Shown: positions 1 through 10,525 of the stretch, one piece after another | How the letters are laid out: the number at the start of each line of letters is the position of its first letter | Numbering within the stretch: the first letter of the stretch is position 1 | DNA from: Polydactylus sextarius | Lineage: Eukaryota > Chordata > Actinopteri > Polynemidae | Direction: 5' to 3' | Assembly (NCBI GenBank): GCA_016801845.1 | Contig: CM028924.1 | Span: forward strand, 9,514,501-9,578,500 | Length of the DNA: 64,000 nucleotides | Translations under genes and position numbers: made by a program | The notes under the pieces: model-generated | What the model saw: only the letters and a program-made list of their open reading frames with translations | Databases searched by the model: none | What the model was told of the DNA's origin: nothing

Positions 1-91
1 GTCTATTTTTGTCTCTGTCTCTTCCTCACTCTCCATTCCATTATATATATATACTGTATATCACTATATATGCATCTGCTCTATCTTGTAG
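1..91. repeat. AT-rich low-complexity start of window
   Basis: A pyrimidine-rich stretch is followed by an alternating AT run around 42-72. There is no open frame of note. It serves only as spacer before the repeat tail that begins near 92. Confidence 0.5.
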
Positions 92-232
92 TTGTGTAGT
101 TCTGCTGGAAGTTTCGTCCTGTTTTTCCTCTTCAAGTGCTGTTCACTTTGTGAAATGTTGGGTTATTACTTTCTATAATGTAAAGTGCCTTGAGGTAAAT
201 GAAAAAAATCAACAAAAACTACTAATTACATT
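92..232 (+). repeat. LINE-type 3' tail fragment, copy A
   Basis: This segment shares an extended, diverged match with 61436-61605. Both run through a CTGCT(G)..TTTC block, a 'AAGTGCTG(C)TCA' block, 'TGTGAAATGTTGGGTT' and 'AAAGTGCCTTGA', then an A-rich end. That order is the familiar end of a family of teleost interspersed repeats whose tail reads AAGTGCCTTGAGATAA followed by an A-rich tract, probably the 3' end of a non-LTR retrotransposon. Family assignment is from memory. The match between the two copies is seen directly. Confidence 0.6.
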
Positions 233-489
233 GATGATTTAAGCATGACAAGGTTAAACAATGTTTGAACATATATAGCATGGGCAGTGGATGAATATTG
301 TATCAGTGTGCAAAAATGACAGTGAGTGTGACCCCATGGTGGCCTAGAATGACTGAAGCATAAAATCTAAATGGAACGGACGGTGAACGATGTAACTATC
401 AATGTACATCTTTACCTTTTTCATCTTGGTCATACAACCATGTTTAATGTTTCAGCTGTAACTTCCTGGAAACCAGATTTGGCCCAAAC

Positions 490-514
490 AAAAAAAAAAA
501 AAAAAAAAAAAAAA
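490..514. repeat. Poly-A tract
   Basis: About 25 consecutive A. No retroelement body was recognised immediately upstream, so it is listed only as a homopolymer. Confidence 0.9.
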
Positions 515-1639
515 CAGCTTGCTTGTGATGATAAATCTACATAATGCATAAGAAAAATGAGGTCAAGTATGTGAAACACCTGAAATAATCTGTTAAAGAG
601 TTTAATGTTTCCTCTGAGCACCGAACCTCCGTCTCACAGATACAACAGCAGCAGATTTGCTTACCTTCACTGTTTCTCTTGTCAAGCTCGCTGCGAAACT
701 GGGAATTTGAAGAAAATGCTGCTTCAACAAAGTTTATTATGTTTAAAGTTTATTATTGAGTTAACCCACAGCACTTTCCTACAGCTTAGCCATTATTACA
801 GAAGTGTATTACTTTTTAAAGTGTGTTCTGCATGTCGCTGCAGCTTATAAATCCAATTTCAGGCACATAATGTACACAACTCCTCTTACACACTCATCGA
901 GAGTGATGAGAGTTTGTCTCCCACGCTGGTGGCTTGCATGTTTTTTTTTTAGGAAACTAACAAACACTAGAACAAATAAGAGATTTCAAAATCTTGACGC
1001 ATATTCTTGTTTTGGTGTAATTTCTTTAAATCAATTTTACAGAATAGATGGCAGCATACACTCTCTTTACCCCAAGTGCCATTTATTAAAAGCTGTGACA
1101 AAGAAACATGATGAAATCAGAATGAACATCAACAATCTAATATATTTGCAGCTGATTTTTTTTTTTTTTTTTCAAATGAGGTAAAAATAACAAGAAACAA
1201 AGGAAACCATACTTAGTTTCTGGTCTGACGTTGTCTCTTTCTTTAACCCAGAAGCATAAAAAGGAATAAAAAAAATAAGAACAGAACCAGAGAGACTGTG
1301 TAACATTGGACAAATGAGTTTTATATCATATCATATTATTCATTAATTTTCATTAATTAAAAAAAAATAATAGTCTTAAGGCTGCTAAAGTTAGAAATCT
1401 CTCCATGCAGTAAAAAAGTAATGAATAACTTGTGAGTGGAACTGCAGCCAAAACTGTAACTTTTTCTGAAACGTAAACATCTTAACTCCCAGAAAATATT
1501 AACTGATTTTGCAGAAATGATCAATAATTGCATTAATCATGAATTAAAGAATATTTTAACGCTAAAATCAGAGGCTATGTGACGTAGAGTTTGATGCAAA
1601 AACTCTGTCTGCTGTTTAATCATCTACAAACTGACTGTA

Positions 1640-1730
1640 GACGCCACAGTCAGCATCATCAGGACGTGACATTCAAATGTTGACGTCGCGGAAAGTTTCC
1701 ATCCCGACGTGACGGCGGTGACATTATCGA
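1640..1730. promoter_or_regulatory. Cluster of ACGT-core (CRE/ATF-like) motifs
   Basis: Three ACGT cores lie within 50 bp: GACGTGAC at 1663, TGACGTCG at 1681 and CGACGTGAC at 1705. The patch is locally CpG-bearing inside an otherwise CpG-poor spacer. TGACGTCG matches 7 of 8 positions of the CRE consensus TGACGTCA. No neighbouring exon or TATA box was recognised, so function is inference only. Confidence 0.3.
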
Positions 1731-2244
1731 TTCATCCATAGAGAGCAGAGAGAGTGAGACAGTTACAGAGCCACAGCGTCTTGGAGACAGATGGAGAGAG
1801 ATTGTTTTTCATTTGTGTTATTGATGAAGTGATCATAGCGCTCGGTATAATCAGAGCTTCATTTCAAAGCCTGTTTGTTCTCACGGGTTGGAAATCAATA
1901 ACTCTCCCTCTTTCTCTCTCTCCCTCATCTATAGAAATGATCATGTAATAATGACCAAGCTTCACCAAGTCAGTTATCATCTGTGTTTAATTCCCCGTTG
2001 TTACAAATATTTGTGTCTCATCTCAATCATTATATCATAGTCACTCAGTTTTAGCAACATTATAGGACGCCTCCACTGATCATGTTATATGTAGAATATG
2101 TTCAAAATAAAGCTACAAAATACCTAAATACCACAATTGAACCAGGATTAAAATGTAGCAGAAACGGTAATAAAAATCCCATTAATTCTCTAACCCTCAG
2201 ATTCTCAGGCCCTGCGGCTCCGGAAGTTGGCTCTATAGCTGTGA

Positions 2245-2406
2245 GCTGAACCATGAAGTGCTTTAAAGCCGATCAGAGAGATCTTAAAATCAATTTTAGT
2301 GACAAACCAGTGAAGAGACGACATGATCCTGGAGTGGATGACCTTCTCCAGATTAGGCAGACAGAGAAAACACCTGATCTTCACTGATAAAAAAAAAAAA
2401 AAAAAA
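2245..2406. repeat. Degenerate LINE-like fragment ending in poly-A
   Basis: A segment with the pattern GTGCTTTAAAGCCGATCAG, then ATCTTAAAATCAATTTTA, then 'ACCAGTGAAGAGACG..CATGATCCTGGAG', resembles a widespread teleost LINE-derived repeat as I recall it. It ends at an 18-base A run (2389-2406). No intact frame remains. The clade is uncertain and orientation was not decided. Confidence 0.4.
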
Positions 2407-3825
2407 CGACTGAACAACTTGTGTGATTTGTTTTTTCAAATGAAAAGGTCACTTGTCAGAAAACCACACCCAAAGTCCTGACAAAGGGTTAATGTTTGCA
2501 GACAGGGATCGAAGATGGTTCAGCAGAACAATTTGTTTTTCGATTCAGCTGCAACAGCATTGGGGATTTTATTACTGACAGAAAAGATAAAATATGATTA
2601 CTTATGTCCTCTTCACTGTTTTTTATTATATGGTCCACCATGTTTTCTCCAGAATAAAATAAGTTTAAACAAATATTCATGGTCTCCTGACAATTGATTC
2701 TAAGCTGTAGAATTACACTGTAACAGAGATAAAGTAAACCCAATGCTGTTTAATCAAGTAGGCAGGAAAAGCCACTAATGGCAAGGAAAAGTTAAACTCA
2801 AGGTAAGAAAATGATCTCAATGAACAGTCCTAAAAGCCTCACCTTAACTGATCTTGTTGGGTTTAGCTATTTGCACCTCAAAAGCAAAATATCATCAGCA
2901 TATTGATTATCAGAACTGAAATTAAGGATTTTTTTCATGTAAATGAACAGTTATAATCCCGCCTTTGCTAAATGATTAGCATTGGTAGCAATCTGAAAGT
3001 TTTCACTACCGCAACTACTAACTTTTCTATTCACTAATGTTGAAATGTTCTTTCTCTCTCAGTTTTTAAATCCCATCATTTCTCACACTTCTAATATTTC
3101 AGTTTATAACAATTTCTGTTTCCTAAATAAAGTCATATTATGCCTCAGACTCCATTCATCACTAATTGGAGCGAAGGTCTGTAACTGATCTCTTGAGGTC
3201 TCTTCTGAACAGCTAAAAAATGTTTCTGTAATTAGCATTAGCCAATCAATAGCCTGAGCAAGTTAGCCTGAGCCAATATTCTTGTGCAGTGCTGCTGTTA
3301 AAGATATCATTAATCACACACGCAGACAGTACTAGTTGGGTTTAATGAGACTGTTTTTATTAAATCAAATTATTGAATAAACACTAAGAGATTCTGTTTG
3401 GGAACAAAGCAGAGAGAGAGAGAGAGAAAGATTTAAAAAGGTAAAAAAACAACCTCATTCATCATCACCAGAGTGCCACTTTAAGATTGTGAAGCATCCA
3501 TCAAACTATCGGCAGCCACCTAATGAGCATCAGGCCACTTCATCAGCTTCAATGTAATGTGCCCTCTCATTCGTCTCAGAGCAGGAGGCCTGTCTGTTAA
3601 AATCTGTTTTGATTCACAGGTGAACGTGAAGGTATATGACCTTGTATGTACACTAACGTGAGCTGACACATGTAATCACGGGTGGAGTTGATCGTCAACA
3701 CAACCCCTTATACAATCTCATTGATAGTGAAATTCTGAGAAAACTACTTTGATTAATAAGTTCACAGCCTGAAGTGGAAGTAGAGAAGTTGCAGAAAGTT
3801 TGAAGCTATAACTTTGTTGGTGTTT
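2407..3825. other. Spacer with short simple repeats, no gene seen
   Basis: AT-rich sequence with a (GA)n run near 3412-3427. No splice-bounded open frame or recognisable protein similarity was found. Two overlapping short frames on opposite strands at 2489-2743 look like chance. Confidence 0.6.
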
Positions 3826-4177
3826 CTGTTTTGGATGAATGAAAATTGCAAGTCAGTGCAGTCTCAGAAAACGGATGACATCGGGTTTGGTGCAGTTGTC
3901 TACTGTGTCAAACTGAAGGAGATCTATGAGGACAGCATGATGAAGAACTGGGCTCCTCAAAGACCAGACACCTTGATCACACAGGAGAAAATTGACAAGA
4001 TTCATGGCCTTGACAGATTGACAAATAACTCAGCAGTACATTGCTGCAGAGCTAGGTAATCTCTACAGGAACATTTCCTCAGTGATGCCCAACAAACTCC
4101 AGAAGATCCAACTGTCTGCTCACTTGGAGCCAAAACTTCAACCAAAAACATCAAGGGGCTCTCTCATCATTCTTTAG
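3826..4177 (+). pseudogene. Unrecognised decayed protein-coding fragment
   Basis: A plus-strand frame from about 3826 reads with a protein-like mix of charged and polar residues (for example EIYEDSMMKNWAPQRPD, then LITQEKIDKIHGLDRLT). It becomes poor near 4025. The +1 frame then reads sensibly (AAELGNLYRNISSVMPNKLQ, then IQLSAHLEPKLQPK) until a stop at 4175-4177. Such a hand-over is what a frameshifted coding remnant would look like. I do not recognise the family, and no catalytic motif, signal peptide or membrane segment is visible. It could be a decayed exon, a processed pseudogene or a transposon ORF. Chance is less likely than for most frames here, but it is not excluded. Confidence 0.35.
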
Positions 4178-4539
4178 ATCACTCTATCAATTCATAACCA
4201 TGATTGAGGCTTTGTTCCACCACCTCCAACCAGAGACTAAAGGAGAATCCCTAATAGGCCAATATTTCCACTTTCTCATTTGCTTAGTATATATGCAATG
4301 AGGCTACAATTGCAGCTGGTCTATGTAGTGACTTTGACCTTCAGTCTGGAGTTGATGTCATCAGATGGTGGCCAGCAACAAGAGGCTCTTCCTGCTGCTT
4401 CCCCAATCCTGCAAAAAGATGTCATCTGCTTGTTCCCTGAAATTAGCTTTTGCTGTTTGGGGTTGTCAAGGCATCAGAGTGGTCCGTAATGTGGCTCTGG
4501 GGTAAAGCCGCTGCCAAGAGATTTTCAGTACTTTGGGAT
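4178..4539. other. Spacer, no further coding signal recognised
   Basis: This continues downstream of the decayed fragment. Fragments of open frame occur, but none extends the preceding reading with confidence. Confidence 0.4.
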
Positions 4540-4802
4540 GTTTCCTGCTTAGGGATCACATGCGTCTCACTTGGTTTTGCCACCCTGCGTCTGTAGGGAC
4601 TTTGCCTCTTCTCCACACCTGACGCTTGATATATCCTCAGCCCCCTGTTGTTCTTTCATATTCTCAAACAGGTGTTCTGTCTAGTTCCCCAGGATTTTGA
4701 ATTATGTTTTATTTCTTGCCCTTTTTCAGCATTTTCAATAAATCTATTAGAATCCCCTACATGGACTGTTTCCTACACTCCTTTCAGGTCCAATCTGACA
4801 TA
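4540..4802 (+). repeat. Probable interspersed-repeat 3'-UTR-like block
   Basis: The text runs from CATGCGTCTCACTTGG through CTTCTCCACACCTGACGC to a TTTTCAATAAATCTATTAGA block and GGACTGTTTCCTACACTCC. This order (pyrimidine-rich CACCTG text, an AATAAA, then a 'TGGACTGTTTCCTGC'-like end) resembles a common teleost repeat whose name I cannot give. An AATAAA lies near 4737. It is highly diverged and the assignment is from memory. Confidence 0.3.
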
Positions 4803-6439
4803 AGAAAACAGTCATCTTCCAGGATTTCCATGTTTAAATTCAGCAGCAACTCCTTTAACTTTGCATGTGTCACCATATCTTTGATTACCTCCTTGAGCAA
4901 TCAGTCTGATGTCATCCATATCTTCACACCCAGCTGACTTGTAATTTTTAATCAAGTGAAACAGAAATACAATAAAAGTTATTGAATTCAAACTTCCTGA
5001 ATAATTAGTTAAAGAATTATTTGTGTGCAGGAAACATGAGCTGCACTTCTCATCTTTCAACCTGAGGCCATGAACCTACTCAAGCGTGACTTAATAAAGA
5101 AGTTGCTCATATAATTTTGAGAAGTAAGGATAAAAAAAAAATCAGTGCATGTGTATATAAAATAAAAGGCTGTGGGTGGGTTTTGCTTGTGTTAAAATCT
5201 GAAAGGCTGAATCCCTGACTTTTTCAGTTCTTACAAAACTAAAATCAGAACTATGACCTTTCCAACATGAGTGGTATACTCCAAAAAATGATTTATGTCA
5301 ATAGCTTCTCATTTTTCTTTTTCCTTTTGACTCTTACATAAATTGATTTTTCTACATTTTCAGTTTCGCAAACACTTTTCCTCACAGTTTTTCTGAATGG
5401 CCATTACTAGTATGACATAAAGTCTTCCAACTGTAAGAACTGCCAAGAAGAGAATTGATTTATGGCTTAGCATCAACTTTTAGCCCCTGAAACTGGATGT
5501 CTCAGACATTATCAGACGTCAACATAATTGCTCATATCAGTCATTCCCACTTTCCAACTACAGTACACATGTCTGCACCCTGTTGGTAACAAGAAGCACA
5601 TTACTGTTATCACAAGTACTGTATAAACCCAGAATTGCTCTTAATGTGGTTCTGGGTCAGATGGAGAAGAGAAGTCAATCAAACACTCCTCAGTCTCCTA
5701 ACCATGCTTAAGTTTCTCTCTTTTCCCCCATCTTCCTCTGTTACCGTCTCTCTCTCTTTCATTCTGTGTCTCTCTCCCAATTATCCCTGTGGTGCCTCTG
5801 AGGATTGTACGGATGCTACAGATGAGGAACTACCCTTGTTGCCGAGTTGCCTACTAAATGTCACCTGGCATCTATACTGGCCGGCTGTCCGTAACACACA
5901 CACATTCACACACGCCCAAAGGAAAGTTTTTAACAAGACCATCTGGCTGCTATGGAAACTCTGGGATTTTATATTATGGGTATTTAGAGCAGGATGTGGA
6001 GGTATGAAAGTGATAGAGTGGTTGGTTCAGAGTCGTTGCGGCTTTCACAATGTCTTCATATCTGCAACTCTTTCGACTGAAAGTGCTGTATTTTCTTAAA
6101 CACAGTCACTACAGGTGACTTTACCGCCAGATAGTGTCTGTGTTGGTTTTATCAAATTAATTTATTACCTTGCAGGAAGCCATTTTTAAAGCTTCATCAA
6201 CCCATTTCATTATGTTAACACTCAATCAAATGATTATGTGTCCTAATATAAAAGTTACATGTAAAATGATCCACCTAACTTAGCATTGTATCGCATTTTA
6301 TTTATTTGCATGTACAGTACTTCTGGATATTGAACACCACTGGTGGAAACTATAGCTGGCTTCAGACTATCAAGCCAGGATGGGTCAGGTTCATTCGGGG
6401 GCCACCTACGTGCTAGCGTCCCAGATCAATTAGCCCCAT
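4803..6439. other. AT-rich spacer, no gene seen
   Basis: A 154-codon frame at 5635-6099 is the longest outside simple repeats in this part. It has a pyrimidine-driven Leu/Ser/Pro composition and no recognisable motif, so it is treated as chance. Nothing else was recognised. Confidence 0.5.
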
Positions 6440-7045
6440 AGCCCCTGTTCAGATTGTCGGGCCAACGCTGCTCATTTTCAAACAGGATGGGAGGTTCAAG
6501 TACACAAAAACAAACAACTGGCTGCAAGTAAACAATCAATACTGTCGCTGTTTTTAATTCTAGTTGTACCAGATCTACATGGGTCTGCTGTAAGAAGTTA
6601 GCTTGCTAACAGCCATTTATATCGCTAGCATAACTTAAACTGCGCCCACAGTTTCTTAAGTTTTTCTCAGACTTGGAGGGCAGCTCTCTGGATGCTTACC
6701 TTGGAAAGCTCTGCCGTGATGTCTTTTGTTCTGACAAAACCTGTCAATTCCCAGATGGAGAGCAGAACTGTCGGTCCATCGTTCTCAGTAGCAGCTAAAA
6801 TTGTAAATACATTTCTGCACTACCATCTTTATTGCCCCTACCTGCTGTCTCCACACCTACAGCAATGGGTTGACCCCACTTCTAGGACTTCTCTTGGCCA
6901 ACCAAAACCTTCAAGCTAGCGGCCATGAGACAGCCCCAAGGTGGCACCAGTTAGCATCAGCTTGAGATGGTGTGAAAGCAATTAGACCCGCACGCCTCGG
7001 TTAGCTCAGCATTGGCCCGACAGCGTGAATCAGGCTTATGACACA
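6440..7045. mobile_element. Candidate inverted-repeat-bounded element (MITE-like)
   Basis: GTCGGGCCAACGCTG at 6456-6470 is repeated in inverse orientation as CAGCATTGGCCCGAC at 7007-7021, with 14 of 15 bases matching. The match continues weakly outward (a GAAC-AGGGGCTATG-like block on the left against GAATCAGGCTTATG on the right). The inner region has short frames only (best 6692-6919, 75 codons) with no transposase motif. Exact ends and a target duplication were not found. Superfamily is unknown. A degraded non-autonomous DNA transposon is the simplest reading. Confidence 0.4.
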
Positions 7046-8437
7046 AGCACAGCTCACTCTGGTGCCAAAGACCAATTCAATTTTAATAGTCTAACAATAA
7101 TATTGATACCATGACAGTTCCAGAGGGATATCAGCAATGGAAAGCATGTCCATGTGTCCATATTCTGATGGGTTAGAGCTGTTTTGGTGCCAAAAACAGG
7201 TCCTCCACAATATAATGCAGTTGTTTTAATGTTGTGGCTGATTCATCAACTGTATGTGGTGACGATGCTGCATCAACCGGTCTTGTTATTGTGTTTATAA
7301 CCTGCTGTGTGAGTTTCAGGTTACTTTTGATTTTTTCTCCTTACATGATCCTGAATTCTGCCACGTCCTGCTTTATCCTCATCTAGCTGTGCCCTTTAAG
7401 AAAAACTGCCAGAACTGCAGTCCACCTGTCTGTTGTGCTCCTGCAAAAAAAAAAAAAAACCTCTAGAGAAATGTGTCCTGATTCTTGCTCGAGTTCAGTT
7501 TGAAGACTGTTAAGACAGTAAAGTGCATTGAATAGCATATAGCATTTTGTGATTCTTTGATTTTAATTAAATTGAAAATATGTCATCTAGCTGATTAACT
7601 TAACATTTAGATGTAATGGGACCAGCATGTTTGAGAAACCATTGTTGCAAACCACAGCATTTACAGCCTGTCCATCATATACTGGTCCTGATGTGAAAAA
7701 GAAAATACCTGTGGGAGAGTTTATGAAACACATTCTGCACTCTGTGGTAATGGTGGTAGAAAAACACATTTCAGTCAGACTGTAAATGAAGGTTGATGTG
7801 TGATTGAGCGATGGTGACGTTTACAGTTTCATGAGCTCTGATCTTTTTTCCCAGAAGAAATGTTCAGTGAAGTTTTACCTTGAAAATCAACGATAAAAGT
7901 GGAAACAACGTCCTTGCTAATTAGCAGCTGATGTGATGGTTTACAGGGGAAAAGATCAAGCATCCAGCACAGTTTTAACCTAAATATCCACATCTCTCTG
8001 CTTCCTGACCCGTAAATCATAAAAGCAGTTCGTTCTGAGGGGAACCTCCAGGCAGGATTTTTCTTTCTTCTTCTTCTTATTTTTGAAAAGTTCAAAAGCC
8101 CAATCCATCCACCTCATCTCTGCCTTGGTGAACCAAAATAAAAACTGACAGTGATGCCACAGGTTCTTTTTGACGCCAATAAACGAATGGAGTTGAAGGT
8201 AAAATAAAATCGTCAAACTGGAGTCGTTCATGTTTTCATTCTTCACCATCAGACAAGTTTCTGGACTCTGGTCTTAAATTGTTATTGGGTCATTTAATCA
8301 TTAGATTAAACTCTAAAGTATTTGTTTGAATTGTTAAAAAAAAAAGAAAGAAATTTTAGATAACACAGTGTTATGAAGTTGCTGCTTTTCTCCGTGTTGC
8401 TGTTGTGACTAATGTTCTGCTATAAACAACCAATTAA

Positions 8438-8517
8438 TGGGAAGAGGAGGAGGTGATGACAGGGGAGATGGTGGTGGTGGTGGGGGAGGGATGAGGGGGG
8501 AGAAAGAGGGTGAGGTG
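8438..8517 (+). repeat. G-rich tract with GGT/GGA repeats
   Basis: Runs of two to six G separated by short A/T spacers include a (GGT)n core and a G6 run. The tract could form a G-quadruplex on the plus strand. It has no coding meaning. Confidence 0.6.
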
Positions 8518-8656
8518 GCCGACAGACTAATGATGTTACTGTGACTAATGAGCCGAGACACACTGCGGATACATGAGCAACTGTGTGTGTTTGTGTGTTG
8601 CAACAGTTGACCTATCCCGTTTAAAGCCAAGGCAAAGGGACAGATTTCCAGAGCTG

Positions 8657-8692
8657 ACCACACACTCTCACACACGCACACACACACACACA
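8657..8692. repeat. CA microsatellite (short)
   Basis: Imperfect CA repeat, uninterrupted from about 8677 to 8692. Confidence 0.85.
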
Positions 8693-9310
8693 GTCAAACT
8701 ATATGGATGGTTGGCAGCAGTACATAGAGGGTTGAGGATCAGTGTTTGATCCACACTGACCTTTAGTTCAGCTCCAAGTCGTCTTTCCTCTCCTGCTAAT
8801 CCCTCCATATCCCTCCCTTCTCTCTCCATCCATCATCCATCATCTATCCATCTCTCCAGCTTCCTACTTCTTTTTCGTTCATTCATATTTTTTTTTTTTT
8901 TTATTGAAAAGAAAACACATCAGGGTTTGATATGACCAATTCTCATCTGTCATCTGGGCTCAAGGTTAAAATGACAACATAAGTTGTGAATGCGAAGGAA
9001 TACAAAAGCTCAGTTTTTATGGGACAAAGACGGTCTGTATGCTGTTGTGCAAGCAAAACAGGAAGATGATATGCTTCTGGTTTTTTTTGTTTGTTTGTTT
9101 TTTTTTTTCTGGTACCCTAGGTAGGGGAAATGATGTAAGTTGGAACAACCAGAGTAACTGTGAATAATAATAAATAATAAAAAAAAAATCTGAATGAAAA
9201 AAATATTGCCAAAGAAAATGAGCCCTGTGGTGAGCGGAGGCAACGACAGCAAAAATAGAAACTGAGGGGAAGCAAGAAAGGACCTCTGACGGTGTTTGGT
9301 AAGTAAGAGC

Positions 9311-9410
9311 TATCCATCCATTTTCAATTTCTTATCCAAGGTCAGATCACAGTGGCATCAACTCAGCAAGGTAGACCAGGTATCCTTCTCCCCAGCTAGA
9401 TGAGCTAGAA
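9311..9410 (-). repeat. RTE/Rex3-like LINE 3' end, minus strand
   Basis: It starts with ATCCATCCATTTTC followed by CTTATCCAAGGTCA and CAGTGGCA..CTCAGCAAGGTAGACCAGG. This order is the reverse complement of the GATG-tailed 3' end of a LINE common in teleosts, recalled as Rex3 (RTE clade). Related fragments occur at 12770, 44036 and 45936. This copy is short and strongly diverged. Confidence 0.5.
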
Positions 9411-9737
9411 CACACAATTATATTTTATTAGTCAAAGTAAACAATAATGGACCAAATAAAATCAGAAAATAATGATATAAAAAATCTTCTTATCTTAAAT
9501 GACAAGTATATTGACTGTTTATTGTACCACTTGCACCACAAAACACAGTCAATGCACTAAGTCAGCAGAACTAAACACATAACTAGGTGGGTTCTCCAGA
9601 CCCCTCCCACAGTTATAATGATCCACACCAGTAATAACTTAACAAATGCATGCCTGATTAAAATACAAACCAAGAGAAAAAAGTCTAATAAATAATTCCC
9701 GACTTTTTGACATATTCACGCCGATTTAAAAAAAAAA
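9411..9737. other. AT-rich spacer, nothing recognised
   Basis: No gene, motif or repeat family was recognised. It ends at an A15 run directly before the CpG-rich patch at 9740. Confidence 0.5.
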
Positions 9738-9739
9738 AA

Positions 9740-9832
9740 AAATGGCGCAGACGTCACTCGTCGGCGCCCCGGCCAATGCGGCGTTTTGAGCGCACCGATG
9801 ACGTGCGCAATATTTGAATAGACGCAGGACGG
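9740..9832 (+). promoter_or_regulatory. Candidate CpG-rich promoter with CCAAT and CRE-like sites
   Basis: This isolated CpG-dense patch lies in AT-rich surroundings. It contains GACGTCAC (9750-9757, CRE-like), GGCGCCCCGG, CCAAT (9773-9777) and TGACGTGCGC (9799-9808). CCAAT next to CRE/ATF-type sites in a GC-rich block without a clear TATA is the usual make-up of broadly active vertebrate promoters. A splice donor follows at 9861, which fits a plus-strand start. No gene was recognised. A CpG-bearing repeat remnant is the main alternative. Confidence 0.4.
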
Positions 9833-10525
9833 ATGACAAGTGAACGCTGGAGCTGGAGTGGTGAGTAAATGAAAGCTGATTTATATTAAGTGAAGAGAAT
9901 GTGTTGGGAGGCATGTGTGCACTCCTGTTGACATAGTTAATTAAATACAGGATGAGCTGAAAACGATGTATAGAGATATACATCGGTGTATTGGTGGCTG
10001 TGTCCATGCGACCCGCAGTACCACATTCATAAATATGTCTGCTTATTAATACAACCAGGTGTTTCATTGCCTTCATCATAGATCTGAGATCAGGGATTGT
10101 AGTTCGCACTGTGATCCTCACATTTATTTGCTTTTTACAGTGGCCCGCCTGATATAGTAGAACCAACAGTAACAACATTTACTCATCTGCTTAGGGGAAA
10201 GGTTGAAAAGTCAACACTTTGAAATTAATAATTTGTGTTTATCTTGTCTTGTTTTGTCCTGTCGGAAAGTTTTTTGTACTCCATCAGTTTCAGGATGTCT
10301 TCAACCTTTTCTTGGAGGTGAAACATAAAATTTTATTTGCACTCTTTTGTCAAGCTTTTAGAAAGAATCTAAATCACTGTCTCGCCGCTATCTCTGAGTT
10401 TCTCATCGTCATATTCAAGATTCATGATTCTCTTTATGTGGCACTTTTGTGCATTTGCTTACATAAAACTCAAAAGCTGTTCCCACCAGTCCAAAATAAA
10501 GCCTAAGAAAAATCAACTATGTTTC
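9800..10525 (+). ncRNA. Hypothetical two-exon transcript downstream of the CpG patch
   Basis: Proposed exon 1 ends at a GTGAGT donor (GT at 9861-9862). A 280-base intron would end at TTTATTTGCTTTTTACAG (AG at 10139-10140), which has a good polypyrimidine tract and a CCTCAC branch-like site upstream. Exon 2 would run to a polyadenylation signal AATAAA at 10495-10500. Joining the exons leaves only a very short open frame from an ATG at 9833, so a non-coding RNA is more likely than a protein gene. The start and the whole model are inferred from signals alone. Isolated splice-like motifs occur by chance. Confidence 0.2.

Larger units (their letters stand above)
233..2244. other. AT-rich spacer, no gene seen
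   Basis: No convincing coding frame is present. The short frames here run into poly-A or poly-T tracts. The stretch holds a 25-base poly-A (490-514), a T15-16 run near 1157-1172 and a small CpG-bearing patch at 1640-1730 that is listed separately. Confidence 0.6.
7046..9310. other. Spacer with G-rich and CA repeats, no gene seen
   Basis: Low-complexity sequence includes a poly-A at 7445-7459, a G-rich tract at 8438-8517, a CA-rich stretch at 8657-8692, a CCATC-rich patch near 8823-8855 and poly-T at 8889-8902. Short frames crossing these tracts are composition artefacts. Confidence 0.6.

Noticed and set aside
5635..6099. 154-codon plus-strand frame
   Set aside because: Pyrimidine-driven Ser/Leu/Pro composition with no motif, no splice signals and no promoter. 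Likely chance.
6999..7025. tRNA-like word GCCTCGGTTAGCTCAGC
   Set aside because: It resembles a tRNA 5' end, but no acceptor stem, anticodon arm or B box follows at the right spacing.
9726..10178. 150-codon minus frame across the CpG patch
   Set aside because: It ends in a poly-Phe stretch from the poly-A tract and shows no domain. The splice and promoter signals here favour the plus strand.
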